NCBI GenBank assembly: GCA_003427395.1
Contig: BFEA01000011.1
Location: 1,974,567-2,038,566, forward strand
From: Chara braunii
Lineage: Eukaryota > Streptophyta > Charophyceae > Charales > Characeae
DNA length: 64,000 bases
Direction of reading: 5' to 3'
Program-made: the position numbers and the translations under genes
The notes under the pieces: generated by a model
Database searches by the model: none
The model's input: only the letters and a program-made list of their open reading frames with translations
Told to the model about the DNA's origin: nothing
Shown here: positions 44,640 through 54,850 of the stretch, piece by piece
Layout: each line of letters begins with the position of its first letter
How positions within the stretch are numbered: position 1 is the stretch's first letter

Positions 44640-45452
44640 TTAATCCCTATTGCTGTCTTGTGCCTGAACTAGCTCGGTCCCTTGTCCATCCTGTCTTTCC
44701 GCAGGCTCTTTGACTCCCAGGCCGGAGACCATGATTTCTCTCCTCCTCCGTGCAATCTCTTGTAACTCCACCTCGTTGTAGAAATCCAAGGGTGTGGCCA
44801 CCATCCCTGCCTTTGCGAGTTCCCGGGCCTTGATAATCCACTTATGTTTGATCGCACTGAGCTATTGTTGAAACCAATGGTTGGGCGTTGGCCCAAACTC
44901 ATCCTCCCATCTGAAGGCTCCTTCGTGCGGCTGGTGTATCGGGGGCCGCCTCTCTTCTCTAGGCCTCGAGATTTCATCCTTCTCATCCCTACTGTTGATC
45001 TCTATGACCTCCTGTACTTTCTCATCCTCATCCTCCTCTTCTTCCGTCTGTATGGGGCTATACCCACCCGTGAGGTTCTTTGGATCGTAGGTATAGGGAA
45101 TTTTTGTCCTTGTTCCATACCCCTCTTCAAAGCTCAGGTACCTCCTCTCACAACTATAGTGGCCACTCCGCTCCTCATGCGGGCCTTCCCCTCTTTCTTC
45201 CCCGTCCTCACGTCTGTCACACACGTCTTGTCTCCCCTCACTTCCCCCATGGCAAGACTCACGCTGCTCGCATCTCTCGGCCCCTTCCTCATCAGCGGCC
45301 TGAGCCTTGTTTCCCACATCTGCTTTGCCCCTTTCTCCCACACTTGCCCTTTCCTCCTTGCTCTCACTCTCAGACGAGATATATGTACATTTTCCCTTTC
45401 GGAGGGGCGAGGGCCCTCTACACACGCGCTTTCTCGCACCCGTGCCTACCAC
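44640..45452 (-). pseudogene. Third ORF downstream of pol (element B)
   Basis: A single frame from 45452 to the TAA at 44640-44642, interrupted once by a TAG near 44863; element A suggests Trp there. About 270 codons. The N-terminal half is rich in Glu, Arg and Ser; the acidic stretch TEEEEDEDEKVQEVIEIN is followed by a conserved C-terminal part (HWFQQ, IKHKWIIKARELAKAG, PLDFYNEVELQEIARRRE). It is homologous to 9511-10273 of element A. There are no membrane segments, zinc motifs or signal peptide. The position matches the extra 3' ORF of some plant Gypsy elements, but I recognise no family. It is near-intact and the best copy for study. Confidence 0.7.
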
Positions 45453-45785
45453 TTGCCCGGATATGAGCCCTATGTATAACTTTCTTTTGCCGTCCTCCTC
45501 CCTCGACTTGGTCCCGCTTCTCCCCCTTTGGTAGGCCTGTTGATTGCCCCACTGTCATTCTCGTTGCCGAATTCCATTTTTGTTTTTTCTTGTGTTTTTA
45601 TTCTTAGTCCTGTATAACAAAACAACACCCGCCAAACCCCTCATACACCCGTTTCCCCAGTCCGGTAGGCATCTCCCCTTCCCCAGAATGCTCCCAGTAT
45701 CCTTCGCATCATGTCACTATTATGCATTTCCCTCTCTCATGCAAATGCCCCGTTTGTGATGATCACATTATTTCCCCATAAAAAA
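45453..45785 (-). other. Spacer between pol and ORF3 (element B)
   Basis: No feature other than one copy of the GGGAGCATTGTATCATA phrase, just inside the end of the pol frame, that is repeated three times in A near 9011-9145. Confidence 0.5.
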
Positions 45786-48275
45786 TTATGATACAATGCT
45801 CCCGACAGTCTTTCCCGTCGTCACACAAAACCCGTTATCGCAAAATCCCAAGTCATCCTGCCTTCCAACCTCATCCAGTCCAAACCATTGCCTCAGCCCC
45901 CAAAAAATGACAGTCCTACAGACGCAGTCAGAGACAAAACCATAGTGTGGGCAAGGCCGTTGACAGTCCTTAGTTTGTAGCCCCTCAGTTTCCTTATCCT
46001 CGGCCTCCTGAAGCCATTGGTCCACTGGGTCCAGACTTAGAAACCTGATCAATCGTTGCCCCGGGAAAGGTCCTTTCAATCCTATTCCATCCAGATCTTC
46101 TAGTTCGAAGGTGTTCAGTCCCACCCACTTGGCGACCCGGTAGGGACTTTTGAACCTCCTCCCCAGCTGTGCAGACCAAGTAATTTCTAGTGTCGAGTTC
46201 CTTAGCAATACTGTCTCTCCCACCTGAAGAGACTCCTTTCTGACATTCTTAACCTGGTCCCACCTTGCTTTGTCCCTCATTCTGTTGTCTAGTACCTGGT
46301 TGGTGATGTCTTCCATGACCTCCTCATTCTTAAGGATTTGTTGACACCTTGCCTCGATTAACTCTTCCGTGGTCATTCGCGGATCATCATCTAACCTGTT
46401 CCAGGTAGGTATCAAGGCTTTCACGAGAAAGCCGATCTCTTTTCCGTACCAAAGTTCTGTTGGGATACATCCCGTTGTCCTCTTAGGTATCATGTTCTCT
46501 GAGAAGACAGCCTGCTTAAGATACCTAGGCCAGCTCCCCAGATGGTCCGCCGCTAGCTTCGCAATCGTGTTCTTTAAGGTCCGGTGACCCCTTTCCACAG
46601 GTGCATTGGCCTCCGGGTGATGTGGCTCGATTAGTTTGATAGGCACACAAAGCCTTTTGAGCATTCCTAACACTTCTTGGTTCACAAATTCTGTCTCATT
46701 GTCCGCTATAAACCTCTTGATGAAGAGATGCATCAAGTAGAAATCTTCTATCCAATTTGCTACACTTCTCCCTGTCTTTTTCTTGAGAGCGACCACCTCT
46801 GCGAACCCACTCAAGTTGTCTCGCGCATCCAGGATATATCTGTACCCATCCGTTGATACAGGCATGACCGCAAGGTCAAGGTGGACCAGATGTTCCAGCC
46901 CTAGCACCTGCGTTGGTCTAAGCGGCTCAAAGACACGTGCCAAACTCCGTTCTTGGTAGATTAGGCAGGTCTGGCAGTACGTGGCGACCATGCCTGCCAT
47001 GCATGACCAATAGTAGAGTGGCGTTATCTTCGCAAGAGTTCCTTTGGACGATCGATGTTCTCGTGCTAGTCCATCGTGCATTGCCTGGATCACGTCAAAC
47101 TGCCTAGGTCTCCCGCACACAACTCTTCTTGGCATAGCACCTTCCTCTCTTCGGAACAGATGGCCGCCCCTTAGGACGTACGTCTCGGCCTCCTCCCTTG
47201 CTTTAATGCTGAATTCCATGGGTTGTTTGTTTCCTATCAGCAACAATCCAATCTCCCGAAAGATCCCTTCATATATCTGGGCATAGAAAAACTTATTCCC
47301 TTCCTGGTCCTCATCCTTTCTCTTCTGCGTTTGGTTTACCATCCACCACAACTCTTTTCTTTCCCAAGATTTTTCTAAGCTCGTCACGACTTCCCGGCCT
47401 CCCTCGACCGCCATTGCTATTAGTTCCGCCTTTTGTCCTATTATCGCTCCCCACGAATCTTTCTCCTCTTTGCAACCTCGCGTGGTGACTGGTCCTTCTC
47501 TAAGTTCTGCTACTACGGCAGGTGCCCCCTTCTCCAAAGTTCGAATCAACAGTTCTCCCGACGCGCATTCTTCGCCCATCATTTCGTTATCCACCGCAAA
47601 AATTTCTCCTTCATATTCGAGAAATGCGTCTATAGGCTCCACATCCTCCACCCCTTCGGGAGTGATGCAGACCCGACTCAACCCATCGGCCTTGTTTCTG
47701 ATTCCAGCAATCCGTTCGATCTTGTAATCGAACTGCCAGATAAATCCTACCCATTTTCCCATCGTCGGATCTATAAGCCTGTAATTCTTTAAGGCCCCTG
47801 CAACATTCGTCGGATCGATCCTAAGGATGAACCACCTCCCAAATAGGTAGGCCTGGAAGGTCTTGAGGCAATGCAAGATGACTAGGACCTCCTTCTTGAA
47901 CTGTGAGTACCGCCGTTCTACGGAGTTCAGGGTTCTACTTTCGAACCTGATTGGTCTCTCTTTTCCCTCCTCATCCCTTTCAATCAGTACGCCTCCTACG
48001 ACCAAGGGTCCTCCATCCGTTTCTAGGATGAATGGTCGTCTCACTTCGTCATTAAAACAGGGTGCTGACAAGGCGACTTGTTCCGATGTCAGTATGTCCT
48101 TGAGAGTTTGTACGGCTCCTTCTCGCTCCTCCATCCAGTCCATGGTCCCTTCTTTTCTAATTATGGTCCGGATAGGCTCAACAATCTTGGCAAAATTTTT
48201 AATGAAAATCCTCCAAGAACTGACCACGCCTAAGAATGTTATTACCTCCTTGTCGTGCGCAGAGGTGTTGACCAC
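45786..48275 (-). CDS. Pol C-terminal part: RNase H, integrase and GPY/F module (element B)
   Basis: An 829-codon frame, the longest credible coding stretch in the window. It opens at the RT thumb/connection. RNase H acidic residues are D87 (LETDGG), E129 (QFKKEV), D154 (LRIDPTN) and D197 (NKADGLSR). The integrase zinc domain has H400, H407, C434 and C437. The catalytic core has D467 (HLDLAV), D525 (IADNETEF) and E561 (NAPVERGH), with exactly 35 residues between the last two. A GPY/F module (LGRRFKSPYRV...GPFPGQRLIRF) covers about residues 700-746; no chromodomain follows. All catalytic residues are present. The start is not a true initiation site: one frameshift near 48255 separates it from the RT frame, so the pol protein would have been continuous. 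Confidence 0.92.
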   Translation of the reverse strand: MVNTSAHDKEVITFLGVVSSWRIFIKNFAKIVEPIRTIIRKEGTMDWMEEREGAVQTLKDILTSEQVALSAPCFNDEVRRPFILETDGGPLVVGGVLIERDEEGKERPIRFESRTLNSVERRYSQFKKEVLVILHCLKTFQAYLFGRWFILRIDPTNVAGALKNYRLIDPTMGKWVGFIWQFDYKIERIAGIRNKADGLSRVCITPEGVEDVEPIDAFLEYEGEIFAVDNEMMGEECASGELLIRTLEKGAPAVVAELREGPVTTRGCKEEKDSWGAIIGQKAELIAMAVEGGREVVTSLEKSWERKELWWMVNQTQKRKDEDQEGNKFFYAQIYEGIFREIGLLLIGNKQPMEFSIKAREEAETYVLRGGHLFRREEGAMPRRVVCGRPRQFDVIQAMHDGLAREHRSSKGTLAKITPLYYWSCMAGMVATYCQTCLIYQERSLARVFEPLRPTQVLGLEHLVHLDLAVMPVSTDGYRYILDARDNLSGFAEVVALKKKTGRSVANWIEDFYLMHLFIKRFIADNETEFVNQEVLGMLKRLCVPIKLIEPHHPEANAPVERGHRTLKNTIAKLAADHLGSWPRYLKQAVFSENMIPKRTTGCIPTELWYGKEIGFLVKALIPTWNRLDDDPRMTTEELIEARCQQILKNEEVMEDITNQVLDNRMRDKARWDQVKNVRKESLQVGETVLLRNSTLEITWSAQLGRRFKSPYRVAKWVGLNTFELEDLDGIGLKGPFPGQRLIRFLSLDPVDQWLQEAEDKETEGLQTKDCQRPCPHYGFVSDCVCRTVIFWGLRQWFGLDEVGRQDDLGFCDNGFCVTTGKTVGSIVS

Positions 48276-49281
48276 TGTGATATCTTGTCTGTCTTCACCG
48301 GATCTGGCTTCCTACTGTAAGCACCACAACGAAATCCTAGTATGGTCACTTTCGGTACTGCTAGAATACTCTTTGGTCCGCTAGCCGTGATGTTGTATAC
48401 TAGGAACCGGCGGAGTAAGTCTTTGATGTTCTGTAGATGGTCCCATACAAATCTTCGGATTTCTGGCTGAACTTCCTTCTCGTTCTTCTCTTGAGCGCCT
48501 TTGATCGGGTTGTCATCGATGTAGGGCTCACACCTCTCCGGGAACATGTCCCCGGCTATGGCGAGAATTCTCCGTTGCCCTTCGGCTACCACGTTTGTGA
48601 AGCCCATAGGGGTCACTTGCATCTGCAATTGGCCTACCGGGGTGTGCATTGCGGTGTACGGCCTGTCCCGAACGTCCAATGGAAGTTGGTCGTACCCTGA
48701 GTATAGATCTATCAGGGAGTAGATGCTCCGGCCGACGTGCGATTCTGCTAATAAATCGGCCTGAGGCAGTGAGCCAGCATCCTGGATGGTTACCGCATTC
48801 AACTTCTGCAGATCCTGAATGCATCTCAGCGTCTTGTTGGGCTTTCGAAAGACGAATTACCGGTTCGCGTATGGCGACGCCGTAGGTTCTGCGACGAAGG
48901 AGTCCATGTTTGCTTGAATAAGGTCTGTCACTTCCCCCGCTATCCCGAACTCATAGGACGAACCCTTGTCATTCCAGCACTCATGCTCTACTGTGTGGAT
49001 TCTGACCGGAGGAATCAGCTTCGCGTTCAGCCGCCCCTTTTGGTGATCACTAAAGGCAAATGCCTAGTGAAACTTCTGGCAGGTTCTTTTGATCAGGCGG
49101 GTTTCTTCTTCTGTTAAGAATCCCTCTACCCCTATCTTCATTGTATCAGCTACCTCATCTAGTATCTGATGCTCTTCTTTTGCTCGCCTCTCTCGGATCA
49201 CTCGGAGGACTTCCTCCTCCTTCTCCATAGCCTTTTCCTTTGATGTCTCTAGCAGGATCGAGACCGGTTTTGCTTTCTTCC
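48242..49281 (-). pseudogene. Reverse transcriptase (element B)
   Basis: Carries IGVEGFL, a conserved entry region also in A, then AEPTASPYANR, LIDLYSGYDQLPL, VTPMGFTN and EPYIDDNPIKG with the YxDD box, and ILGFRCGAYSRKPDP. Two stops break the N-terminal part (TAG at 49064-49066; TAA at 48857-48859 where A has Trp). The palm from 48802 to 48242 is open. A single-base change near 48255 shifts the frame to that of RNase H-integrase. The catalytic Asp residues are intact. Confidence 0.9.
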
Positions 49282-49689
49282 CTACCTGCTTGTACTTTTG
49301 AACACTTCCTTCCGGGATCTTTCTCCTAAAAAATAAACGGTCGGAATTGCCCTCGTCACCCCTACGATTCGCGGTTGAATACTGACGAACTTTTTATTCA
49401 GGCAATACCCCTTTTGTACTTCTCCTTCGAATTTGACCAATGTCGCCGAGTCTACTCCTACGTTGTGGTATCTGATAGCCTTGATGAAATGTAATAAATC
49501 AGGGATCTCGAGTGCGACTTCCGGCACGTCCATGCACACTTCTTTCTGTTTGGAGAGGCTGGCTCCGAGTTCGACTTCTGATTCTCTTTCTGCCACCATG
49601 ACACCTAAGACTTCGTCCTCATGCCTTCTCTTCTTCTGGGGCAGGCCCATCTTGATCCATTCCTTCTTATTGAATGCTTCCTCAATCAT
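49282..49689 (-). pseudogene. Protease-RT linker region (element B)
   Basis: An open stretch of about 135 codons matching 4709-5146 in A (NKKEWIKMGLPQKKRR, DLLHFIKAIRYHNVGV, RAIPTVYFLGERS). There is no known domain. It ends at a TGA at 49282, just before the segment leading into RT; the corresponding place in A is close to the fold-back insertion. Confidence 0.75.
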
Positions 49690-50399
49690 GATTTATACCC
49701 TTTCTTTTATATCCTCCATCCGTGCAAAGCCCCCCTTTCGTGCGCTATCCTCGAATGACGGCGACCACGTGGCTAACTTCCCCTTCGGAGGGTTTCCTCC
49801 CATCCCAAGGAGTCAAAGAAGCTCCCGACGGCCTGTTACGGGATCCTCTATATCTACCATGTACATGCCATCGTGCAAGTGCATTCCTATCATCTCTACG
49901 TTGGCGCATCATGGTCTCCAGAGGATTATGTCGTGGTCCATTTCCTCCATTATGGTTATCCATTGAAACGACCAGATCGACTGCCTGACTCCTGCCTTGA
50001 CCGCACATTTCATGATATACACAGCGAACGAAATTTTCCCACCGGCTCCCCGGATGCTCCCTGTTACTTCCTTGTTCACCGTGCAGCCAGCGATCGTTGC
50101 GAAGTCTCTCCTTATGAGAGTGATTTTCGCTCCCCGTCTACCAATGCGTCGGTATGATGAGTTCCGATCTGGATTTTCAGCTTTCCTACGGGCAGCGCAT
50201 GGAAACTTAGCTTTGTTCCGGGGGGTGCCCTCATGACCTCGCCACCCTCTCGGTCCGGCAAGCTCAGGCGGATGTCCGCAAAAGCTTTCTCGAGATCCTC
50301 CAAATCCCCGCGGCTTAGCGACTTCTTGTGGAGCTTCCTCCTCCCTTTCCTATTCGGTGATTCGGGGTTTTCGTCTATCTCTACTCGCCGCCGAGTCAA
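49690..50399 (-). pseudogene. Aspartic protease region (element B)
   Basis: KIQIGTHHTDALVDG marks the active-site loop. A single-base loss near 50140, right at the codons after the catalytic Asp, shifts the frame; the domain continues in the next frame as ITLIRRDFATIAG and DHDIILWRP. A TGA at 49909-49911 stands where A has Trp. Homologous to 3948-4708 of A. The position between gag and RT is the usual one for a retropepsin. Confidence 0.8.
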
Positions 50400-50402
50400 C
50401 AG

Positions 50403-52685
50403 TTATCTAAGCCATTTGAGCAACTTAGGGCTGGCTTGCAGCATAGTCTGGAACGACACTGACACCATTGTGCCCAGTAGTTTGCTAAGGGTGTCATCGA
50501 TCTCGGGCATGGTTAAGATCGGGATTTGATACCTAAACTTTTTCTTGGCAGCGGTAACCTTGTCTGTAGGCTCCTCTTCCCTAGGCTTCTCATAGACTTT
50601 CTCTGGTTCCCCGACCTCGGGCTCTGCTTGGGGCACGGAGCCTCCAACAACCTCCTCCATCACGGTGTCACGGATAATCCTTCTCCCAGCCGTCCGTAGC
50701 TGAGTAGTCGCGATCACCCTATCACGTCCGTCGTTTTTCATAATGAAGTTGACTTGCGGCCCGCGTCCCCGAAGTTGATCCCAGATAATGTCGACCACCG
50801 GCTCAGCTTCTACGGCCGCTATCTCTAGCCCATTGAGCATGATAATGGCTCGCCGCATCTGCCCTGGCGAGTTCCAATTCACGCGTTCTCCCTGCGGTTC
50901 GAATATCTCTCCCTTTAATGACCTGGTACATCTCCTTTTTAATATATTATGGTTGAGTTCTGGACATGCGCGCACAAAATGTCCCACCGCGATGCAGTAC
51001 TTGCATTGCTCGTTAGCGGGATCTCTCCGTCCGAATCATCGGTTGGCTACTCCTGGCGGAACTACGACTTCCTGGGGAGGGAGGGCGGGTCGGAATACTT
51101 GCGCTTGCATAACCAGCAACGCGTTTTCCACCCTCTCAATCTTGTTGTCGACTCCGTGCACTCGTTCATGTAGACTTTCAATCTTCTTTTTTACCTTGTC
51201 ACCTGTCCTACCGGTCAGATCTATGACCTCCCCTTCCTTGAGCAAGACCAATGTCTCGGTCACTACGGTCTTCTCGGCCAGATCCGCTACCGTGCTAAAA
51301 TCAACATCCCTGGTGTTCACAAACTTGCTCGTTTGTTGGCAGGCTGACAGGATCTTGTCTTTGTCAAACACGGAGAACTGCCTTAGGAAGTATTTGCTCA
51401 TTATCCGGTCCATAACCCTGGGGATCCTTAGTGCTACCAGGGTAAACTCCCGTAGGAAGTCATTATACGTTGCGAAGTTCTTCCTCTGAATTGCCGCTGG
51501 GTCGGCCTCCATTGCCATCTTCTCCGCTGCTAGGTACTTTCTCATCATTACATCCCGGGTTTCCTTCCAGGATCGACTCGCTGCTATGATGACCATTATG
51601 TCCCGCCCCAGGCTCAATGACACATGCTGCCCTAGGTGGTCCATCTTTTCTTCTTCGGTCCATTTCAACAACGCGGTCTCATTCTCGTAATCAATTAGGA
51701 ATTTTATGATGTTTGCCCCATCAAAGGTCAACTTTTTCTTAGCGTCTGTCAGGTAGCCTTGGTTTTTGTTTAGTGCTCGCGCAAGGGACGATACTATCTT
51801 CCTGAGGCCGCCTTCGGAGCTACTGGCCTCACCCGCCGTACTTGTATCATGCCCTTCCTTGCCGGCCTTCTGTCCCTCCCTAGTCTTTGCAGTTCCTTCC
51901 GGGTCGAACCACCCCAACACCCTTTCCCTAGGGCTCCGGAGCCCTTCACATCGTAGTCGGCAGACGGCTAGCCCTGCTATCTATAGCTGGCGGGTTAAGA
52001 GATTTCTCTGTTTCCATCCCCGGGGAACTCTCTCTTTTCTTCCTCCTTTTGCTTGGCGTCCCTCCGCTGTCATTATCCTTAACCCCTTGTCTACTTCCGC
52101 CTTGGCCGGCTTTCTGCCCATCCCCCGGTTCCTTCTGTGGGGGGTCCTCCTCGTTCTCAATCACATTTCTTCAATCAATCTCGCCTTGTACTCTGCGGTC
52201 CTTTTTTCTATTTCCGCTAGCTTACGCCTTGCATCCGAGACTCTCATTTTGTTGGACACGACTCCCTCTAAATTTTGGGGGCTTGTCCTGTCCTTGTTCC
52301 TACCCTCCCTGGTCTCCTGGATCCCTTGCTTGCTTCCCCCGGCTTTCCCCGAGCTTTCCCCAAGCTTTTCCCTGAGGAGATTTCCTTCCGGTTCCCCTTG
52401 GTACCATCCGGATTTATCGATTCTTTGTCCTTCTGACCCTCCTCGCTTTGCATACCGCTGTCTCCTAAGCCTGGTCCTCCCTCGCTCCTACGATTATCCA
52501 TCTTATCTTCTATCGCCATTTTGCCTAGTTTTGCATAAACTAGAGGATTCCCCATGATACACGCAGAGCGAGGCATTTAGGTTCCATAGGTTCCGATCTC
52601 GGCGGTTTATCTTTATTCTGATAGTAGCCTTCTCCCCATTTCTGTCCCCCGATCGCTTTCCTAAGAAGGAGCCACGACCGGCCAT
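50403..52685 (-). pseudogene. Gag with CCHC zinc knuckle (element B)
   Basis: The most likely start is the ATG at 52685 (MAGRGSFLGKRSG). A low-complexity Gly/Lys/Ser/Arg-rich N-terminal region follows, broken by frameshifts between 52580 and 51920. The capsid-like part is open from 51920 to 51036 (294 codons, helical, with WTEEEKMDHLGQ and ATYNDFLREF). A TGA at 51036-51038 is followed in frame by CKYC-IAVG-H-FVRA-C, a CX2CX4HX4C zinc knuckle at 50964-51005. The frame then runs on to about 50403 through NDGRDRV, where homology to A starts. Gag would package element RNA. Absence of its N-terminal part in A shows that A is truncated. Confidence 0.85.
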
Positions 52686-52987
52686 GCTGCCCTATCGAGC
52701 TATCGACTTAGTTCCCTTCATAACACGCTCGTTTAGAGTGCCCCTATTTCGCCAGGCTGGCACGTAGGGGTCCTGGTTGGGCATCCTTTTAGGACAAGTT
52801 TTCCCAAGCAGTATTCCTTTTTTTTCAACTTTCAGGGTCACAACAATCATTAGGAGTCTACCCTTCCCCCTTTATTCTCTAGCGGTTTTTTATCGTCCGG
52901 GTCCGAAGGTCCTTCCTTATTCCCATCGGTGAGCCCCTGTACGTAGCGGACTATACCTAATTTTCCCCATTGGCCTGCCTCCGAATA
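52686..52987 (-). other. Spacer between module copy 3 and gag
   Basis: About 300 bp with no ORF or repeat that I recognise. Confidence 0.4.
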
Positions 52988-53807
52988 CTAGTCCCGCTCT
53001 CGTCCTCGTGGCTCTTCCGGTTCGGTAGGCTCCTTGAATAGATGAGCCATCCCTGCCAGATAACTCTCCCCTATCTCGATTTCCCTCCGGATTATGTGTT
53101 CGTATTCCGCCGAAGCTAGCCGTGGCAACCCAAATATCAGGATATGGATAACTTTCAGTAATTCATGGGCTCTGTTTTCCCATAACGGCCCATACTCCAC
53201 AGCAACGTCATAGAACATCCCGATGGTCTGATAAGGGAAGTGGTCTACCCAAATAATTGTTGAGTCTGCCAGCTCCTACGCCCTTGCGAGGCTCCCGAAG
53301 ATGAGGTCTATCATAAATCGGGGGACCCGACACCTTAGCGGTGTGGTCGGTGCCCTGAATTCCCTCCAACCTCCAATTTCCACCCTGGTAAGTAAGTCCA
53401 CGTTTCTCCTACCCCTGACGGATTGTCCTATCCGTGTCAACACCCGGGCCGCCCTCTGAAAGACTGGAGCCAGCTCGTGGCCTTGCACTATTCCTATCCC
53501 CAGCAAGTGTCAGCCAGTCTCGGGTAGGTACAGGACCCCAGTTACCTCTAATTGGAAAACATGTCATCCCCAGGTCCCCGGTTGAGTTTCGTCCCCGTCC
53601 ACCGACATTCCACTAACATAAAGGCATTGTCCCTCCTTAGGGTCACACCCCGCCATTCCACGTCGAATCCCCGAAAGTTGGAATTTGACGGAAGGGACAC
53701 TTTTCATCTCCTGCCGTTATTCCAGGGCGGTCCGGGGTTGCGGGGATGGCGTTCCATCCACACACGTCTTGCCGTCATTGCTGTTTCGGTAATTTCCTGC
53801 ATAGTCC
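52988..53807 (-). pseudogene. Upstream module, copy 3 (nearest gag), unknown function
   Basis: Starts at an ATG near 53807 and ends at a TAG at 52988. It aligns over its length with copies 1 and 2: MTARRVWM with MTREELLM, DVEWRGVTL with TCDWVGFEV, GVLYLPETG with GTVVLSEDG, GGWREF with GGWKEL, VPRFM with VPEFM, and VEYGPLW with LKYGPFY. It is the most decayed copy: stops at 53704-53706, 53548-53550, 53510-53512 (Trp in copy 2) and 53276-53278, and one change of frame near 53548. No known domain is recognised. It is the third of a tandem series directly 5' of gag. Confidence 0.65.
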
Positions 53808-54028
53808 ACATAGAAAGGATTATGGTCCGTTCTTCAGCAACCGCCCATCTACCTACTATTTCCTTTCCCGCTTATATCCCATTTCGTCTTTTCTGTCATG
53901 CGACCTACATCCGCGTCCACAACAGCTAAGCTAACGTACATGCCCCCCCCCTCTTCTTATATTACACCCTAGTTTACATGCGTCCTCCATACTCCGACCT
54001 TCCTGCAGCGTTCGATTTTCTGGTCCCT
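53808..54028 (-). other. Spacer between module copies 2 and 3
   Basis: About 220 bp; no shared repeat with the other module spacer was noticed, so the copies do not look like a recent tandem duplication. Confidence 0.4.
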
Positions 54029-54793
54029 TTAATTGAACCACAGTACCTCAAACAGTTTAAAGACATCGTCCACGTAGGACGGAGCGGCCGCCGCCTCCCG
54101 GCTAACTATGGCGTCCCAAGCCTCCGCGTCTACCTCTAGGCGGTCATACTTGCCTATCCTCAGGACGGTGAGGACTTCCCCAACTTTATCTCCGTAGAAG
54201 GGCCCATATTTTAACGAGATCCTATAGAATTCCTCAGTCAGCCAGGCACACTCTATGTGTACTTCTTTCATGGAGTCGGCCACGTCTACGATGTGCTCGA
54301 AACCCCTAAACCACACGACCATGAACTCGGGCACCCATGCCGTTGTTCGTAGGCTGGGAGGCTTGAGTTCCTTCCATCCCCCCATCACAACTCTGCTACT
54401 AACTTCGTCCCATCCCTCGTTAACGAACCTCTTGCCTTCCTTTTGGGTTCGCGTCTCTGCATCCCCAAGAAGCCACATCGGATCCTGTCCTGTTGCCACC
54501 ATAATACAAAATAGTCGCCACCCGTCTTCGGAAAGAACGACCGTTCCGACCGATTTCACTTTGTCTTATGTTATCTCATCCCAACCTCCCTCTTCCCTTA
54601 TCGGGTTCCAAATCCGCTCTATCCATACATATAATAATCCCGGGGCAACCTCAAACCCAACCCAGTCGCACGTGGTTCCCCTCCACTCGTTTTCTGTCGG
54701 TATAGGCATTTTTATTCCCCCTCCGAGTCGCCTTGGTTCCCTTCCTTTGAAGGTGTATTCCATCAACAATTCCTCTCTAGTCATTTTTTCCAT
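54029..54793 (-). pseudogene. Upstream module, copy 2, unknown function (best preserved)
   Basis: One frame of 255 codons from the ATG at 54793 to a stop at 54029, interrupted only by a TAA at 54566-54568. The N-terminal domain (about residues 1-75) contains EYTFKGREP and YVWIERIW. The middle part contains VVLSEDGW, an alternating hydrophobic segment, and MGGWKEL. The C-terminal part contains VPEFM, LTEEFYRISLKYGPF and a final helix ending KLFEVLW. It is rich in Trp and acidic residues. There is no signal peptide, membrane span, zinc site or nuclease motif. I recognise no family. It could be a captured host gene, an element-specific accessory protein, or an RNA- or capsid-interacting factor; none is supported further. 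Confidence 0.7.
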
Positions 54794-54850
54794 TCCTGCA
54801 CAATGTCAGGTCACTCGGTCCCCTTAAGTAAGTCACTCTTCTTAGAAGTC
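54794..54850 (-). other. Short spacer between module copies 1 and 2
   Basis: 57 bp between the stop of copy 1 and the ATG of copy 2. The tight spacing suggests that the modules were once translated from one transcript or fused. Confidence 0.5.

Noticed and set aside
44844-45479. 211-codon plus-strand frame opposite ORF3 of element B
   Set aside because: Antisense of ORF3, hydrophobic only because the sense strand is purine-rich.
51766-52557. 263-codon plus-strand frame over the gag N-terminal region
   Set aside because: Complement of the low-complexity gag region; no motif and no homologous frame.
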